Source: Thermohalobaculum sp039028795
GTDB lineage: Bacteria; Pseudomonadota; Alphaproteobacteria; Rhodobacterales; Rhodobacteraceae
Assembly (NCBI GenBank): GCA_039028795.1
Contig: JBCCHJ010000013.1
Coordinates: forward strand, 1 to 64,000
DNA length: 64,000 bases
Reading direction: 5' to 3'
The position numbers and the translations under genes were made by a program. Position 1 is the stretch's first letter, and each line of letters starts with the position of its first letter. The notes under the pieces are model-generated. The model was given only the letters and a program-made list of their open reading frames with translations, was not told the origin of the DNA and did not search any database. Positions 52,986 through 62,092 of the stretch are shown here, piece by piece.

Positions 52986-53878
52986 TTCAGCAGGCCTGCA
53001 TGCACCATGGCGTCACGTATTTCGCCTTGGACGCCCTCGCTGACCGGGACGTGCGGCAACCTGACATCGTTTTCGCAGCGGCCCAGCAGCGAAAGACCAT
53101 ATTTCGCGCCAACCAGCCCAGGCTCCAGAAAAATCGCACGATGCAACGGCATCAGGCGATCCTGCAGTTCCAGGGCCTTTGCCTGGTCACCGTTGAGCGA
53201 GGCTTCCTGGAACTCGGCACAAAGCCGCGGGGCGACATTTGCCGTGACCGAAATACAGCCGACCCCGCCATGGGCATTGAACCCCAGGGCTGACGGATCT
53301 TCTGCAGAAAGTTGAATGAAGTCATGGCCACAGAGCGCCCGGTGCATTGTTACACGCATCATGTCCGCAGTGGCATCTTTAGTGCCGACGATGTTCTTCA
53401 ACTTCGACATCCGGCCCATCGTTTCCGGTGTGATGTCGATGACGGAGCGGCCCGGGATATTGTAGACAAAGATGGGCAGATCGCAGCAATCGTTCAGCGC
53501 TTTGTAATGCTGATAAAGCCCTTCCTGCGTCGGCTTGTTGTAGTAGGGCGTCACCACCAGCGCCGCATCCGCGCCGACCTTATCAGCATGCTGCATCAGG
53601 CCAATCGCTTCTGCGGTGTTGTTCGACCCCGCGCCCGCGATAACCGGCACCCTGCCAGCAGCATGCTCGACGACGATTTCAACCACCCGTTCGTGCTCGG
53701 CGTGGCTCAGCGTCGGACTTTCCCCGGTCGTGCCGACGGGGACCAGGCCATGGCTGCCCTCTGCAATGTGCCAATCCACAAGGTCCCGCATACCGGCTTC
53801 GTCAATCTCGCCATCTTTGAAAGGGGTCACCAAGGCTGGCATAGATCCCCGAAATGCAGCGCCGTTGGCACGTCCCAT
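52982..53878 (-). CDS. dapA: 4-hydroxy-tetrahydrodipicolinate synthase
   Basis: First committed step of lysine/diaminopimelate synthesis: condenses pyruvate with aspartate semialdehyde. 298 residues (family about 290-300) from an ATG near 53878, with AGGAG upstream. Motifs: GSMPALVTPFKDGEID, GTTGESPTLSHAEH, VVTPYYNKPTQEGLY (catalytic Tyr), YNIPGRSVIDI and the Schiff-base Lys in IVGTKDAT. Divergent from the lytic transglycosylase gene. Confidence 0.96.
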   Translation of the reverse strand: MGRANGAAFRGSMPALVTPFKDGEIDEAGMRDLVDWHIAEGSHGLVPVGTTGESPTLSHAEHERVVEIVVEHAAGRVPVIAGAGSNNTAEAIGLMQHADKVGADAALVVTPYYNKPTQEGLYQHYKALNDCCDLPIFVYNIPGRSVIDITPETMGRMSKLKNIVGTKDATADMMRVTMHRALCGHDFIQLSAEDPSALGFNAHGGVGCISVTANVAPRLCAEFQEASLNGDQAKALELQDRLMPLHRAIFLEPGLVGAKYGLSLLGRCENDVRLPHVPVSEGVQGEIRDAMVHAGLLN

Positions 53879-54071
53879 CACACATCTCCTGATACTTTCC
53901 GGCCTCCTATAACCACACCGCTCCAAGCGCTGCAAGCAAGCAAGGGTGATCAAAGGCATCAATCCGATCGATTGTTTTGCATTTCACTAAATCGAGGGGT
54001 GAACCCTGACACAAGACTTGGTAGGTTATCGTCCGAGTCATACGCCATACGGTCCTATTGAGGAGATATTC

Positions 54072-55700
54072 GTGCGGACTATCCTCCAGCTTCAGACCTT
54101 CGCAGCGGCACTTTTGCTTGGCTTTATCGTCGCTTGGACGCCGATTCCAACGCAGGCGCTCAACTTAAACCAAGCCCAACAAGATGGCTTTTTGATTTCC
54201 GAAGCTCTCTCGATCGCATCCTCTGAAGGATGGGAGGCAGCGCAAGCTCATGTGGCCGGCGCCGACCCCCTGATCCAGGACATTGTGCTATGGCGCAAAC
54301 TTCGTGCCGGGCGCGGCACGGTTGATGAATACAATGGCTATATCCGCCGCAGGCCCGACTGGCCGGGAGGCGAGATCCTGGGTGACGTCGTTCTCGGACG
54401 AGACCGCGGAAGCTCGGCGAATTCGTTGTTTGGCGTGGCCGCGGAAAACTGGGGTGCGTTTGCGCGCCAGATGCGGCGGAACAATTTTGAAGAAGCCGAG
54501 GCGATCCTGCTGCCCATCACGTCAAATCCCGGTAATTTGGGCAATCCGGAAGTTTGGGCGAAACGGCGTTTGGTCCTTGCCCGCTGGGGTGCGCGGAACG
54601 GGCGGCACGCGTCGGCCTATCAGATTGCAAGCCAACACCATCTGACGCCTGCTGTAGGCTATTCCTACTCCGACAGCGAATGGGTCGCGGGCTGGATCGC
54701 GTTGCGGAAGTTGAATGATCCTCAGCGCGCCATTGGTCACTTCAAACGGTTTCGGGACTCCGTCGAAACGCCGATCAGCCTGGGCCGCGGGGGCTATTGG
54801 CTGGGCCGGGCCTATGAAGCAGCAGGTGATCGGACGACTGCCAACGGCTGGTATAAGGATGCCGCGCAGTACCAGACCTCTTTCTACGGCCAACTGGCCG
54901 CTGCAAAGATCGGGGCGACGGGCAACCCTCAACTCACCATCAACGCGCTTCCGGATTGGAAGTCTAATCCGGCGATGAAGTCGGATAATGTTCGGCTGGC
55001 GGCAACTCTGTTCTATGCGGGCCAGGACAGCCTGGCGATGGCGATGTTTTCCCGGCTGGGCGAAAACCTGCCAATCGGGGCGCTGGCGTCGCTGACTGAT
55101 CTGGTGCTGGATATGAACCAGCCCCATTATGCCGTACGCATCGCTAAAAAAGCCGCACGCCGCGGCGTCCTGATTTACCCCGCCTACTATCCGGTTCATG
55201 AAATAGGGAAGTACACGACCAAGGTCGAACCTGCGTTCGCGCTGGCAATTGCCCGACAGGAAACCGAATTGAACCCCCGGGCCATCAGTCGGGCGGGGGC
55301 CCGGGGACTGATGCAATTGATGCCGGCAACCGCCCGGCGCGTTGCCGGCTGGATCGGCGAGGATTATTCCCGCAGCCGCTTGCTGGATGATTGGCGTTAT
55401 AATGTTCGGCTCGGCGAAGCATATCTAGCAACGCGCACGAGCCAGTTTTCAGGATCCTACGTTATGGCTGCCGCGGCATATAACGCAGGTGCAGGCCGGG
55501 TCGATCAGTGGAATGGGGAGTATGGCGACCCGCGGTTGGGCCAGATCGATATCCTGGACTGGATGGAACAGATTCCGTTTTCCGAAACCCGCAACTATGT
55601 GCAACGGGTCATGGAGGGGCTTTATGTCTACCGGTCGCGGCTTTCCGGCGTGGCGGGTCCCATGACCCTGCAACAGGACATTACGCGCGGGATCAGATAG
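54072..55700 (+). CDS. Soluble lytic murein transglycosylase
   Basis: Cleaves peptidoglycan glycan strands in the periplasm. 542 residues from a GTG at 54072 (GAGGAG 6 bases upstream) with a signal peptide (FAAALLLGFIVAW, cleavage near TQA). A long helical ring domain is followed by the SLT domain: catalytic Glu in ARQETELNPRAIS, GARGLMQLMPATARRV, and AAAAYNAGAGRVDQW. Slt70-like. The frame start at 54018 would add 18 residues before the signal peptide. Confidence 0.94.
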   Translation: MRTILQLQTFAAALLLGFIVAWTPIPTQALNLNQAQQDGFLISEALSIASSEGWEAAQAHVAGADPLIQDIVLWRKLRAGRGTVDEYNGYIRRRPDWPGGEILGDVVLGRDRGSSANSLFGVAAENWGAFARQMRRNNFEEAEAILLPITSNPGNLGNPEVWAKRRLVLARWGARNGRHASAYQIASQHHLTPAVGYSYSDSEWVAGWIALRKLNDPQRAIGHFKRFRDSVETPISLGRGGYWLGRAYEAAGDRTTANGWYKDAAQYQTSFYGQLAAAKIGATGNPQLTINALPDWKSNPAMKSDNVRLAATLFYAGQDSLAMAMFSRLGENLPIGALASLTDLVLDMNQPHYAVRIAKKAARRGVLIYPAYYPVHEIGKYTTKVEPAFALAIARQETELNPRAISRAGARGLMQLMPATARRVAGWIGEDYSRSRLLDDWRYNVRLGEAYLATRTSQFSGSYVMAAAAYNAGAGRVDQWNGEYGDPRLGQIDILDWMEQIPFSETRNYVQRVMEGLYVYRSRLSGVAGPMTLQQDITRGIR

Positions 55701-55794
55701 TCGATCCTGCCGTCAGGACCAATACAGGCGGCGCACCCAGGAAGGATGCAAGGCGTGATAGACTCTTCCCCTGATTGATTCTTCAGGGGCGGAA

Positions 55795-56655
55795 ATGAGT
55801 TTCTTGAAAGATGTTAGGGGCCATCTGAAACGCGGTGCAAAGAACGTAGAAAAGACCGCAAAGAAGGCCAAATCAAAGATCGACAAAGCGACGGCGCCGA
55901 TTGATGACTTGGTAGAGGACGCGTTCGAGAAGGCAGTAGATGGCACCAAGACCACTCTACGAGAAACCGGCGATTTCGCTAAAGATCGCGCCGAAGGTGT
56001 CGGCGATTTCGTTGAAAAGGTTGCCGATAGCAAACCCGTTGAACGCATAAAAGATGCCGGAGAGTTCATCGGCGATGGCCTAAAAGAAATCGGCGGCAAT
56101 ATCGGAGAGGCCATCGAGCCGATCGCGCGTCCTGTGGGCGATGGCTTCAAAGAACTGGGCATAGAAATTAAACGCTTTGCAGATGAGGCCGCTGAAAAAG
56201 GCATGGCCTTCGTCAAGGACAAGATCGACAACAACCAGGATTTTCAACGCTCGATCGCCGCCATCAAGAATCACGGTAGGATCATCAATGCGTTGGGGAA
56301 CACCCACGAATTGATGAAAGACAAAGAGGTCCGCAAAGAAATATTTGGGGATGTCGTCAATCCAATCCGCCGAAACGAAGTTCGCGGCGTCGATGCGCAA
56401 CAAAAAATCGACGGCCTGGCAACACATCCTGCGATGGCAGAGTTGATGGAAGCCGGTGAAGACTCGGACTACGACGGTTGGTGCATCTCCTTAGGAGGGG
56501 TTCTAGATGTGCCGGGCCTAGGTGTCGGCGGCCAAGCTGCAGGCGGTGTGCTTTTAGCCCCGGCTCGGGTCTACGGTGCGCTGAGTTGGAGCCTGGGGAT
56601 GGCAGTGGGCATAAACGCAGATGTCCAAATCGGCTTTTGGTTTCGAAAAGTTTAG
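55795..56655 (+). CDS. LEA-like helical protein with beta-rich C-terminus, ended by a TAG
   Basis: 286 residues. Residues about 1-150 are lysine/aspartate-rich amphipathic 11-mer-like helix (KNVEKTAKKAKSKIDKATAP, FAKDRAEGVGDFVEKVADSK), reminiscent of LEA/desiccation-type or phasin-like proteins. After about residue 225 the sequence becomes Gly-rich and beta-like (GWCISLGGVLDVPGLGVGGQ, NADVQIGFWF). The TAG at 56653-56655 falls inside that Gly/beta domain, and the same frame continues after one codon into the next gene, so the original protein was probably about 378 residues. Family unknown. Confidence 0.7.
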   Translation: MSFLKDVRGHLKRGAKNVEKTAKKAKSKIDKATAPIDDLVEDAFEKAVDGTKTTLRETGDFAKDRAEGVGDFVEKVADSKPVERIKDAGEFIGDGLKEIGGNIGEAIEPIARPVGDGFKELGIEIKRFADEAAEKGMAFVKDKIDNNQDFQRSIAAIKNHGRIINALGNTHELMKDKEVRKEIFGDVVNPIRRNEVRGVDAQQKIDGLATHPAMAELMEAGEDSDYDGWCISLGGVLDVPGLGVGGQAAGGVLLAPARVYGALSWSLGMAVGINADVQIGFWFRKV

Positions 56656-56658
56656 GCA

Positions 56659-56931
56659 ATGTCCGGCAAGTTCTACTCGATCGAAGTCGATCTGCATGTG
56701 CCGCAAATCGTACTAGGGGGCTTGCCTACTGGCGCCAGCCTTGCTGTCAGCTTCGACACCAAAGATATCTGGGAAATGGGCTTTGCCAATGTGCCGGGAT
56801 CCAGTTTCACTGACCCGATCGACACTACGCATGATCACGGTCTCCAGGGGTTTGTGATCAGTGGCGGCGTCGGTGTTGGGGGTGAGCTGTTCAACCGCGC
56901 ATCGGGGCACACCTGGGTTACCGGAACTTGA
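56659..56931 (+). CDS. Continuation of the LEA/beta protein downstream of the in-frame TAG
   Basis: 90 residues in the same frame as the upstream gene, separated by TAG-GCA. It continues the Gly-rich beta pattern (FYSIEVDLHVPQIVLGGLPT, LQGFVISGGVGVGGELFN, GHTWVTGT). The ATG has only a weak AGG two bases away, so independent translation would be poor. It is either the C-terminal end of a nonsense-split gene, a read-through product, or a coupled second protein. Family unknown. Confidence 0.55.
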   Translation: MSGKFYSIEVDLHVPQIVLGGLPTGASLAVSFDTKDIWEMGFANVPGSSFTDPIDTTHDHGLQGFVISGGVGVGGELFNRASGHTWVTGT

Positions 56932-56987
56932 TTTACTTGGACCAGGTCGCCGGGCCTGTACGCGAAAGCCAACCTTGCCTTCGTATA

Positions 56988-57012
56988 TATTTGACCGATC
57001 GTTCCAAACTAG
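56988..57012. promoter_or_regulatory. TetR operator candidate upstream of tetR
   Basis: Core TTTGACCGATCGTTCCAAA (TTTG/CAAA ends, embedded CGATCG). The 25-base block matches the reverse complement of a second block at 57617-57641 in 24 of 25 positions. It lies 12 bases before the tetR start. Confidence 0.75.
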
Positions 57013-57024
57013 TATAGTCACAGC

Positions 57025-57600
57025 ATGCCCTGGGAAAAAAAATACAATGAACCAGACGTTTTGGACCGCGCTATGCGTGCCTTTTGGTCACGAGGCTACG
57101 AAGCGACATCTATGTCCGACTTGGTCGCTGCGACGGGGATTAATCGTGGCAGCATCTATTCAGCATTTAATGACAAACGCGGGCTATTTCTGAAAGCGCT
57201 AAAGCATTACGATCGCGCACATAGGGCGGACTTTTTGGACCGTCTGGCGCAAACGCACTCACCACGCGATGCTATCTTGCAAGCTTTTGCAGCCGCTGCG
57301 CAACGCGAATCCGATCATCCGCCTGGGTGTCTCTTGGTCAATACAGCTCTCGAGCTTTCTCCCCACGATCCGGAAGTTGCAGCAATGGTTCAAAGTAGCC
57401 TTGATCAAGTGAAGCTCTTCTTCTGCGCCATGCTGCGCGCAGCCCGAAGGGCTGGCACGATTCCAGCGGATGTTTCTGTCGAAGAGAAAGGCGCCGCCTT
57501 GCTTAGCCTCTTCTTAGGCCTGCGCGTGATGGCGCGCGCCGGAATGAATGACGAAGGCACCCAGGCTGTCCTTGATCAGGCGGAGGCGATGTTGGGCTGA
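57025..57600 (+). CDS. TetR family transcriptional regulator
   Basis: 191 residues. The N-terminal helix-turn-helix is typical (VLDRAMRAFWSRGYEATSMS, DLVAATGINRGSIYSAFNDK). The C-terminal ligand domain starts around residue 80 (GCLLVNTALELSPHDPEVAA) and resembles the YcdC/AcrR-like TetR_C group. Two nearly identical operator-like blocks flank the gene, one before itself and one before the AhpD-fold gene, so it probably represses both. Confidence 0.93.
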   Translation: MPWEKKYNEPDVLDRAMRAFWSRGYEATSMSDLVAATGINRGSIYSAFNDKRGLFLKALKHYDRAHRADFLDRLAQTHSPRDAILQAFAAAAQRESDHPPGCLLVNTALELSPHDPEVAAMVQSSLDQVKLFFCAMLRAARRAGTIPADVSVEEKGAALLSLFLGLRVMARAGMNDEGTQAVLDQAEAMLG

Positions 57601-57616
57601 AGCCAAAAATTTTTCG

Positions 57617-57641
57617 CTAGTTTGGAACGATCGATCAAATA
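57617..57641. promoter_or_regulatory. TetR operator candidate upstream of the AhpD-fold gene
   Basis: Core TTTGGAACGATCGATCAAA, the inverse of the block at 56988-57012 with one difference. It is 17 bases after the tetR stop and 17 bases before the next start codon. Confidence 0.75.
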
Positions 57642-57658
57642 GAAGGGAGAACGAGAAA

Positions 57659-58228
57659 ATGAGCGTATCTTATGTGGAACGGGAACAAGCCTCGCCAGAA
57701 ACCCACGCCTTCTATGACAGGGCAGAGGAGCGGTTTCAGGCACTGTTGAACATCTTCAAGGTTTTCGGGCACCACCCTGAGTATGGCAACGCCTTCACCG
57801 ATCTGATCATGGCGATCCTTAAAGATGGCGAAATCGACTGGTTGACGAAAGAGCTGCTTATCCTGAAGGCAACTCAGGGCAACGATTGTCAGTACTGCGT
57901 AATCCAGCATGAACGCCTTTGCGATATGCTGGGTTTGCCCGCTGAAAAAGTTGCCGACATCGACGGTGTGAAATACCGCACCAGCCCGCATTTCACACCA
58001 GGCGAAGTCGCGCTGTTGGACTTCTGTATCCAAATTGCCGAGGACGCGAACCGGGTGCCTAAAGAGCTCTGGGACCGCCTGCATGAACACTGGACGGAAC
58101 CGCAGATCGTGGACGCGGCGTTCGTGATCACCACCTACATCATGGTCTCGAAATTCGGCGACTGCCTAGGCGTCGAGCTAGAACCGATGTTTGACGGCGT
58201 GAAACCACAACTGACCATCAACCACTGA
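57659..58228 (+). CDS. Carboxymuconolactone decarboxylase/AhpD-fold protein
   Basis: 189 residues from the ATG at 57659 (GGGAG 9 bases upstream). AhpD-type motif in GNDCQYCVIQHERLC (CxxC with His four residues on) and KELLILKATQGNDCQYC. It probably acts in peroxide or electrophile defence. A TetR operator-like site sits directly before it, so induction with the TetR ligand is expected. Confidence 0.9.
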   Translation: MSVSYVEREQASPETHAFYDRAEERFQALLNIFKVFGHHPEYGNAFTDLIMAILKDGEIDWLTKELLILKATQGNDCQYCVIQHERLCDMLGLPAEKVADIDGVKYRTSPHFTPGEVALLDFCIQIAEDANRVPKELWDRLHEHWTEPQIVDAAFVITTYIMVSKFGDCLGVELEPMFDGVKPQLTINH

Positions 58229-58276
58229 AACGGGAAGTGGCGGCGCGGTGTTCGCTCTCCGCACCGCCGACACGTC

Positions 58277-58531
58277 ATGCCAGAGATCGAAATCTTCACC
58301 GGCCCGAACTGTGTCTATTGCGCGAAAGCAAAAGCTTTGCTGATCCGGCAGTCATTGGCTTTCAAGGAACGCGATATCAGCGAGGCCGCGGTGTTTCTGG
58401 AAATCCGCACGCGCCTGCCCCGGATCAGATCCATCCCGCAGGTCTTCGTGAACGGAGAACATATCGGCGGCTTTGAAGACCTGGATATCCTGATCAATCG
58501 TGGTGACGAACGGCTCCGGGCGGAACCGTGA
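58277..58531 (+). CDS. Glutaredoxin
   Basis: 84 residues, dithiol type. Active site FTGPNCVYCAKAKALL (CVYC), cis-Pro in SIPQVFVNGEHIGGFEDL. Reduces disulfides with glutathione. About 50 bases after the AhpD-fold gene on the same strand, compatible with a common redox-defence transcript. Confidence 0.93.
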   Translation: MPEIEIFTGPNCVYCAKAKALLIRQSLAFKERDISEAAVFLEIRTRLPRIRSIPQVFVNGEHIGGFEDLDILINRGDERLRAEP

Positions 58532-58599
58532 TTGCGTGAGTTGATTGGCAGGCGTCGCTCGTCCATTCTCCCGCGACCGAATCCTGGCGGGAGAATCTG

Positions 58600-59295
58600 A
58601 TGCCCATTACAACTTGCGTCTTTGATGCGTATGGCACCCTGTTCGACGTGGCTGCCGCTGCGCGCGAGGCCGCGGCCGAACCCGGGCGCGAGGCCTTCGC
58701 CGAACATTGGCCCGCCATCGCCAAGACCTGGCGGCTGAAGCAGCTGCAATACACCTGGCTGCGGGCGACGGCGGGTGTGCATCAGGACTTCTGGACCGTC
58801 ACGCAGAACGGCCTGGACTACGCCATGGAGGAGATCGGCCTGAACGACCCAGACCTGCGCGCCCGATTACTGCAATTGTATTGGGAGCTTTCGGCATACC
58901 CTGAAGTCCCCCAAATGCTCTCAGATCTAAAGGCTCAGGGCATGAACACGGCAATCCTGTCCAACGGTACGCCGGATATGTTGGAGGGCGCAGTCAGCGC
59001 AGCTGGGATTGGCGACGTCTTGGATGCGTGCTTGTCCGTACAATCTCTGGGCGTCTTCAAACCCAATCGCGCAGTTTATGGCCTGGTGAATGAGTACTTT
59101 GGCTGCGCATCGAACGAGGTATTGTTCATGTCGTCCAATTGTTGGGATGCCTGTGCCGCCGCAGGATACGGGTTCACCGCCGTCTGGGCTAACCGGGCCG
59201 GTGAGCCGATGGATCGCCTGCCTTGGACGCCAGACCACGTGGTCAGCGACCTGACCGGCATCACCGCCTTGGCCCAAGGGTCCTCAGCAGGATGA
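58600..59295 (+). CDS. Haloacid dehalogenase type II
   Basis: 231 residues, HAD superfamily. Nucleophile Asp in VFDAYGTLFDV, motif II in ILSNGTPDML, Lys in SLGVFKPNRAVY and the acidic motif reading MSSNCWDACAAAGYGF, the L-2-haloacid dehalogenase pattern (SSNxWD). It hydrolyses L-2-haloacids to D-2-hydroxyacids, although many such genes have other substrates. Its stop overlaps the next start (ATGA). Confidence 0.92.
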   Translation: MPITTCVFDAYGTLFDVAAAAREAAAEPGREAFAEHWPAIAKTWRLKQLQYTWLRATAGVHQDFWTVTQNGLDYAMEEIGLNDPDLRARLLQLYWELSAYPEVPQMLSDLKAQGMNTAILSNGTPDMLEGAVSAAGIGDVLDACLSVQSLGVFKPNRAVYGLVNEYFGCASNEVLFMSSNCWDACAAAGYGFTAVWANRAGEPMDRLPWTPDHVVSDLTGITALAQGSSAG

Positions 59296-60284
59296 GTGAG
59301 GCTATCTCGATCGCCGACATCCTGGCTGCCCAGGCGCGGCTGGAGGGCGTTGCTCGCGTCACGCCGATGCTGGAAAGCCCGTTCCTGAACGAACTGGCGG
59401 GACGCAGGGTGTTGATAAAAGCTGAATGCCTACAACGCACGGGCTCTTTCAAATTTCGGGGTGGCTGGTCCGCCGTTTCGGCCTTGACCGATGATGCCCG
59501 CAAGGCGGGTGTGATCGCATATTCATCCGGCAACCATGCCCAGGGTGTGGCCCATGCCGCGGAGCTGCACGGTGTCCCCGCTGTGATCGTGATGCCGAAC
59601 GATGCGCCTGCACTAAAGCTCGCCAACACACGGGATCATGGCGCCGAAGTTGTACTCTATGACCGGCCCGGCGGCGAAAGCCGCGAAGATGTGGGACAAG
59701 CCTTGGCGGCCCAACGTGGTCTGACGCTGATCAAGCCTTATGATGAGCCCATGGTGATTGCAGGCCAAGGCACTTGCGGATTGGAGATCGCCGATCAAGC
59801 CCGCGAAATGGGCGTGGAAGAGGCAGACGTGTTGGTCTGCTGCGGTGGGGGTGGCCTGACCTCAGGCATTGCGCTGGCGTTGGAATCCGAGGCCCCGGGC
59901 CTTCGGGTGCGCCCGGTCGAACCAGCAAAATCAGACGATGTGAAACGGTCTTTGGAAGCTGGGTCCAGACAATCCAATGAAGGGCCCATTACCTCGATTT
60001 GCGATGCCATCGTCACACCGTCTCCAGGAGAGTTGACGTTCCCGATCCTCCACCGGCTGTGTGGCCCCGGGCTGGCTGTCGCCGATGAAGAAGCGCTGAT
60101 GGCCGTGGCGCAGATTTTCCTGCGCCTGAAGGTCGTGGCCGAACCCGGCGGTGCAGTTGCTGTGGCCGCGGCGCTGTTCCACAAAGACAACGTCGAGGGT
60201 GATACTGTGATCTGCACGATCTCTGGTGGCAACACCGACCCTGCCATGTTCGCACGCGCATTGGCCACTTTGGAGAGCAACTGA
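59292..60284 (+). CDS. Threonine/serine dehydratase (PLP fold type II)
   Basis: 330 residues from the ATG at 59292, overlapping the HAD stop. PLP Lys in QRTGSFKFRGGWSAV, substrate loop in SSGNHAQGVAHAA, phosphate-binding CCGGGGLTSGIALA, and the C-terminal TISGGNTDP. The catabolic threonine dehydratase and the 3-hydroxyaspartate/serine racemase branch look alike; no ACT domain is present. Part of a three-gene overlapping operon with the nuclease-like gene. Confidence 0.92.
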   Translation: MSEAISIADILAAQARLEGVARVTPMLESPFLNELAGRRVLIKAECLQRTGSFKFRGGWSAVSALTDDARKAGVIAYSSGNHAQGVAHAAELHGVPAVIVMPNDAPALKLANTRDHGAEVVLYDRPGGESREDVGQALAAQRGLTLIKPYDEPMVIAGQGTCGLEIADQAREMGVEEADVLVCCGGGGLTSGIALALESEAPGLRVRPVEPAKSDDVKRSLEAGSRQSNEGPITSICDAIVTPSPGELTFPILHRLCGPGLAVADEEALMAVAQIFLRLKVVAEPGGAVAVAAALFHKDNVEGDTVICTISGGNTDPAMFARALATLESN

Positions 60285-61480
60285 TGGGTTTCACCATCGC
60301 CACCTTCAACGTCAAAAACCTAATCGGGCCAGATAAGGTCTACTATCCATTCGAGTATTTGACCCCTGAAGCCTATGCCTGGAAAACGGATTGGCTGTCA
60401 GATCAACTCTTGCAGATGGACGCCGATGTTGTCGGATTTCAAGAGATCTTCGAAGAACACGCTTTGGTCGATGTGATCCAGGACTGCGATGAAAAGGGTC
60501 GCGAGATCAACGAGATGTCGCAGCCTGGCCCGAAGAAGAAATACCGAAAGCGGGCGATCTACCGGAACTTGAAATACACCGAGTACGGGCCCGAGTTGTC
60601 CCTGGCTTATGCGCCAAACATGCATAGCCAGGAAGAGGATGGGAAAAGGAGGCCTGGAGTGGCGATCCTGTCCCGCCATCCGATCCTTGAAAGTCAGGTG
60701 GTGCAGGATCTGACCGACGACCCGATCCGCACAGAGTTCGCGCAACTCGGCGGCGGCAAGGCGGGCGATTGGCAACTCAACGCGTTGTCCCGTCCGATCC
60801 TGCGGGCGGTTGTGAAAGTTCGGGACCACGAGATTGCAGTTCTGAACACCCATCTGAAGTCTAAGCTGGGCGAATTACACGCCGACGACGATGGAACGCG
60901 CCCAGGTGAAGATCTGCTGGATTACAACCCGATGGCCAGGGCCATGGGTTCGATGCGGTCGACTCTGCGCCGAATGGGCGAGGCCCTGGTGTTGCGCCGG
61001 TTGATCCTGGCGGATCTGGACGCGGGACGCCCGGTTATCGTGCTGGGCGATATGAACGACTCGGTGAACTCCGTGTCCTCTGAAATCATCAGCGGGGAAC
61101 GTCCCTTCAAAAATTATTCCTGGATGCGCCGCCATGATGCTCGGCATGAAAATGACAGGTACTCGGATGAAGAGAACGAGACCATTCAGGCCAGTGTCAG
61201 CAGCAACATGCTGGAAAGCGCCGAGCGTCTGTTCGTGCAGCGTGCCCAACGTGATATGGTCTACACGGCAGCTTTCAACGGGGTCTACGAGAGCATCGAC
61301 CTGATCTTGCTGTCCCGCCATTTCCAGGAAGGGCATCCCGATCAGATCGGACGGCTGGAGTACCTGCAATGCCTCAACGATCACCTGACTGACGGATCGT
61401 TCGAAGAGGCCCCCTATAACAAGCTTGCCTCGGACCATGGGCAGTTGGTCGCGACAATCAGTTGGGTAAAACCTGGCTAA
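60284..61480 (+). CDS. Endonuclease/exonuclease/phosphatase family protein
   Basis: 398 residues with the DNase I-like fold: IATFNVKNL at the start, FQEIFEEH (metal Glu), LNTHLKSKLGE, VLGDMNDSVNS and the C-terminal LASDHGQLVAT (Asp-His). No signal peptide. The ATG shares one base with the dehydratase stop (TGATG). Substrate, nucleic acid or phosphoester, cannot be read. Its TAA stop overlaps the opposite gene's stop. Confidence 0.9.
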   Translation: MGFTIATFNVKNLIGPDKVYYPFEYLTPEAYAWKTDWLSDQLLQMDADVVGFQEIFEEHALVDVIQDCDEKGREINEMSQPGPKKKYRKRAIYRNLKYTEYGPELSLAYAPNMHSQEEDGKRRPGVAILSRHPILESQVVQDLTDDPIRTEFAQLGGGKAGDWQLNALSRPILRAVVKVRDHEIAVLNTHLKSKLGELHADDDGTRPGEDLLDYNPMARAMGSMRSTLRRMGEALVLRRLILADLDAGRPVIVLGDMNDSVNSVSSEIISGERPFKNYSWMRRHDARHENDRYSDEENETIQASVSSNMLESAERLFVQRAQRDMVYTAAFNGVYESIDLILLSRHFQEGHPDQIGRLEYLQCLNDHLTDGSFEEAPYNKLASDHGQLVATISWVKPG

Positions 61481-61914
61481 CTCGTCGCTTCGTCCTTTAC
61501 CGGCCCGTGGAAGATCATCTTCCAGGCACCGTCTTCTTGATGAAAGACGTTGATCATTGGGATTGTGCCCGGGTTCAATTGTTCCAGACATCGCACCAGG
61601 GCCTTGCCATCGGCGAATTCGACACTTTGGACATCGCAATGGATGTTCGGCGGGTACTGCATGAGGTTCCACCATGTGTTCATCACATGAATTCGACCCT
61701 CGGCCGCCCAGCCCGAAGGATGCACGACCGATATTGGTTCTTGGTGACCCCACACAATCTCCATTCCAGGTCGGTCGGCTTCTCGAAATGCGCGGTAGAA
61801 TTCCGTGTTGACCGCGAGCACGGCCTCTCGATCACCCAGGCTTTGCGCAGGCGCGACCGCCGGTAGAAGCAGTGTCAACGCAAGGAAGATTCTTACAAAG
61901 ACTTGAGCCAGCAT
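61477..61914 (-). CDS. Exported SnoaL/NTF2-like protein
   Basis: 145 residues with a signal peptide (FVRIFLALTLLLPAVAPAQS). The cone-fold of the NTF2/SnoaL family is seen in AVLAVNTEFYRAFREADRPG, SVVHPSGWAAEGR and MINVFHQEDGAWKMIFHGPV. Function unknown; small ligand or enzyme-like roles are typical. Confidence 0.85.
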   Translation of the reverse strand: MLAQVFVRIFLALTLLLPAVAPAQSLGDREAVLAVNTEFYRAFREADRPGMEIVWGHQEPISVVHPSGWAAEGRIHVMNTWWNLMQYPPNIHCDVQSVEFADGKALVRCLEQLNPGTIPMINVFHQEDGAWKMIFHGPVKDEATS

Positions 61915-62092
61915 CCCGGACCTCCATCACATCAAAGCGTCTCAATGACTGAACGGTTACGCAACACTGGGCTCTGCACGATTTCGCGATCCGGATTGGC
62001 GGAAAGGTAACAAGCCGCCAGTCGAAACGATTTGCTATGGCTCCCTTGCTGCGCCAAGCTCTGCAGGAAGCTAGCCAAATGTAAGCCAGATC

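Noticed and set aside
60875..61753. 292-codon minus-strand frame
   Set aside because: Shadow of the nuclease-family gene and the convergent SnoaL gene.
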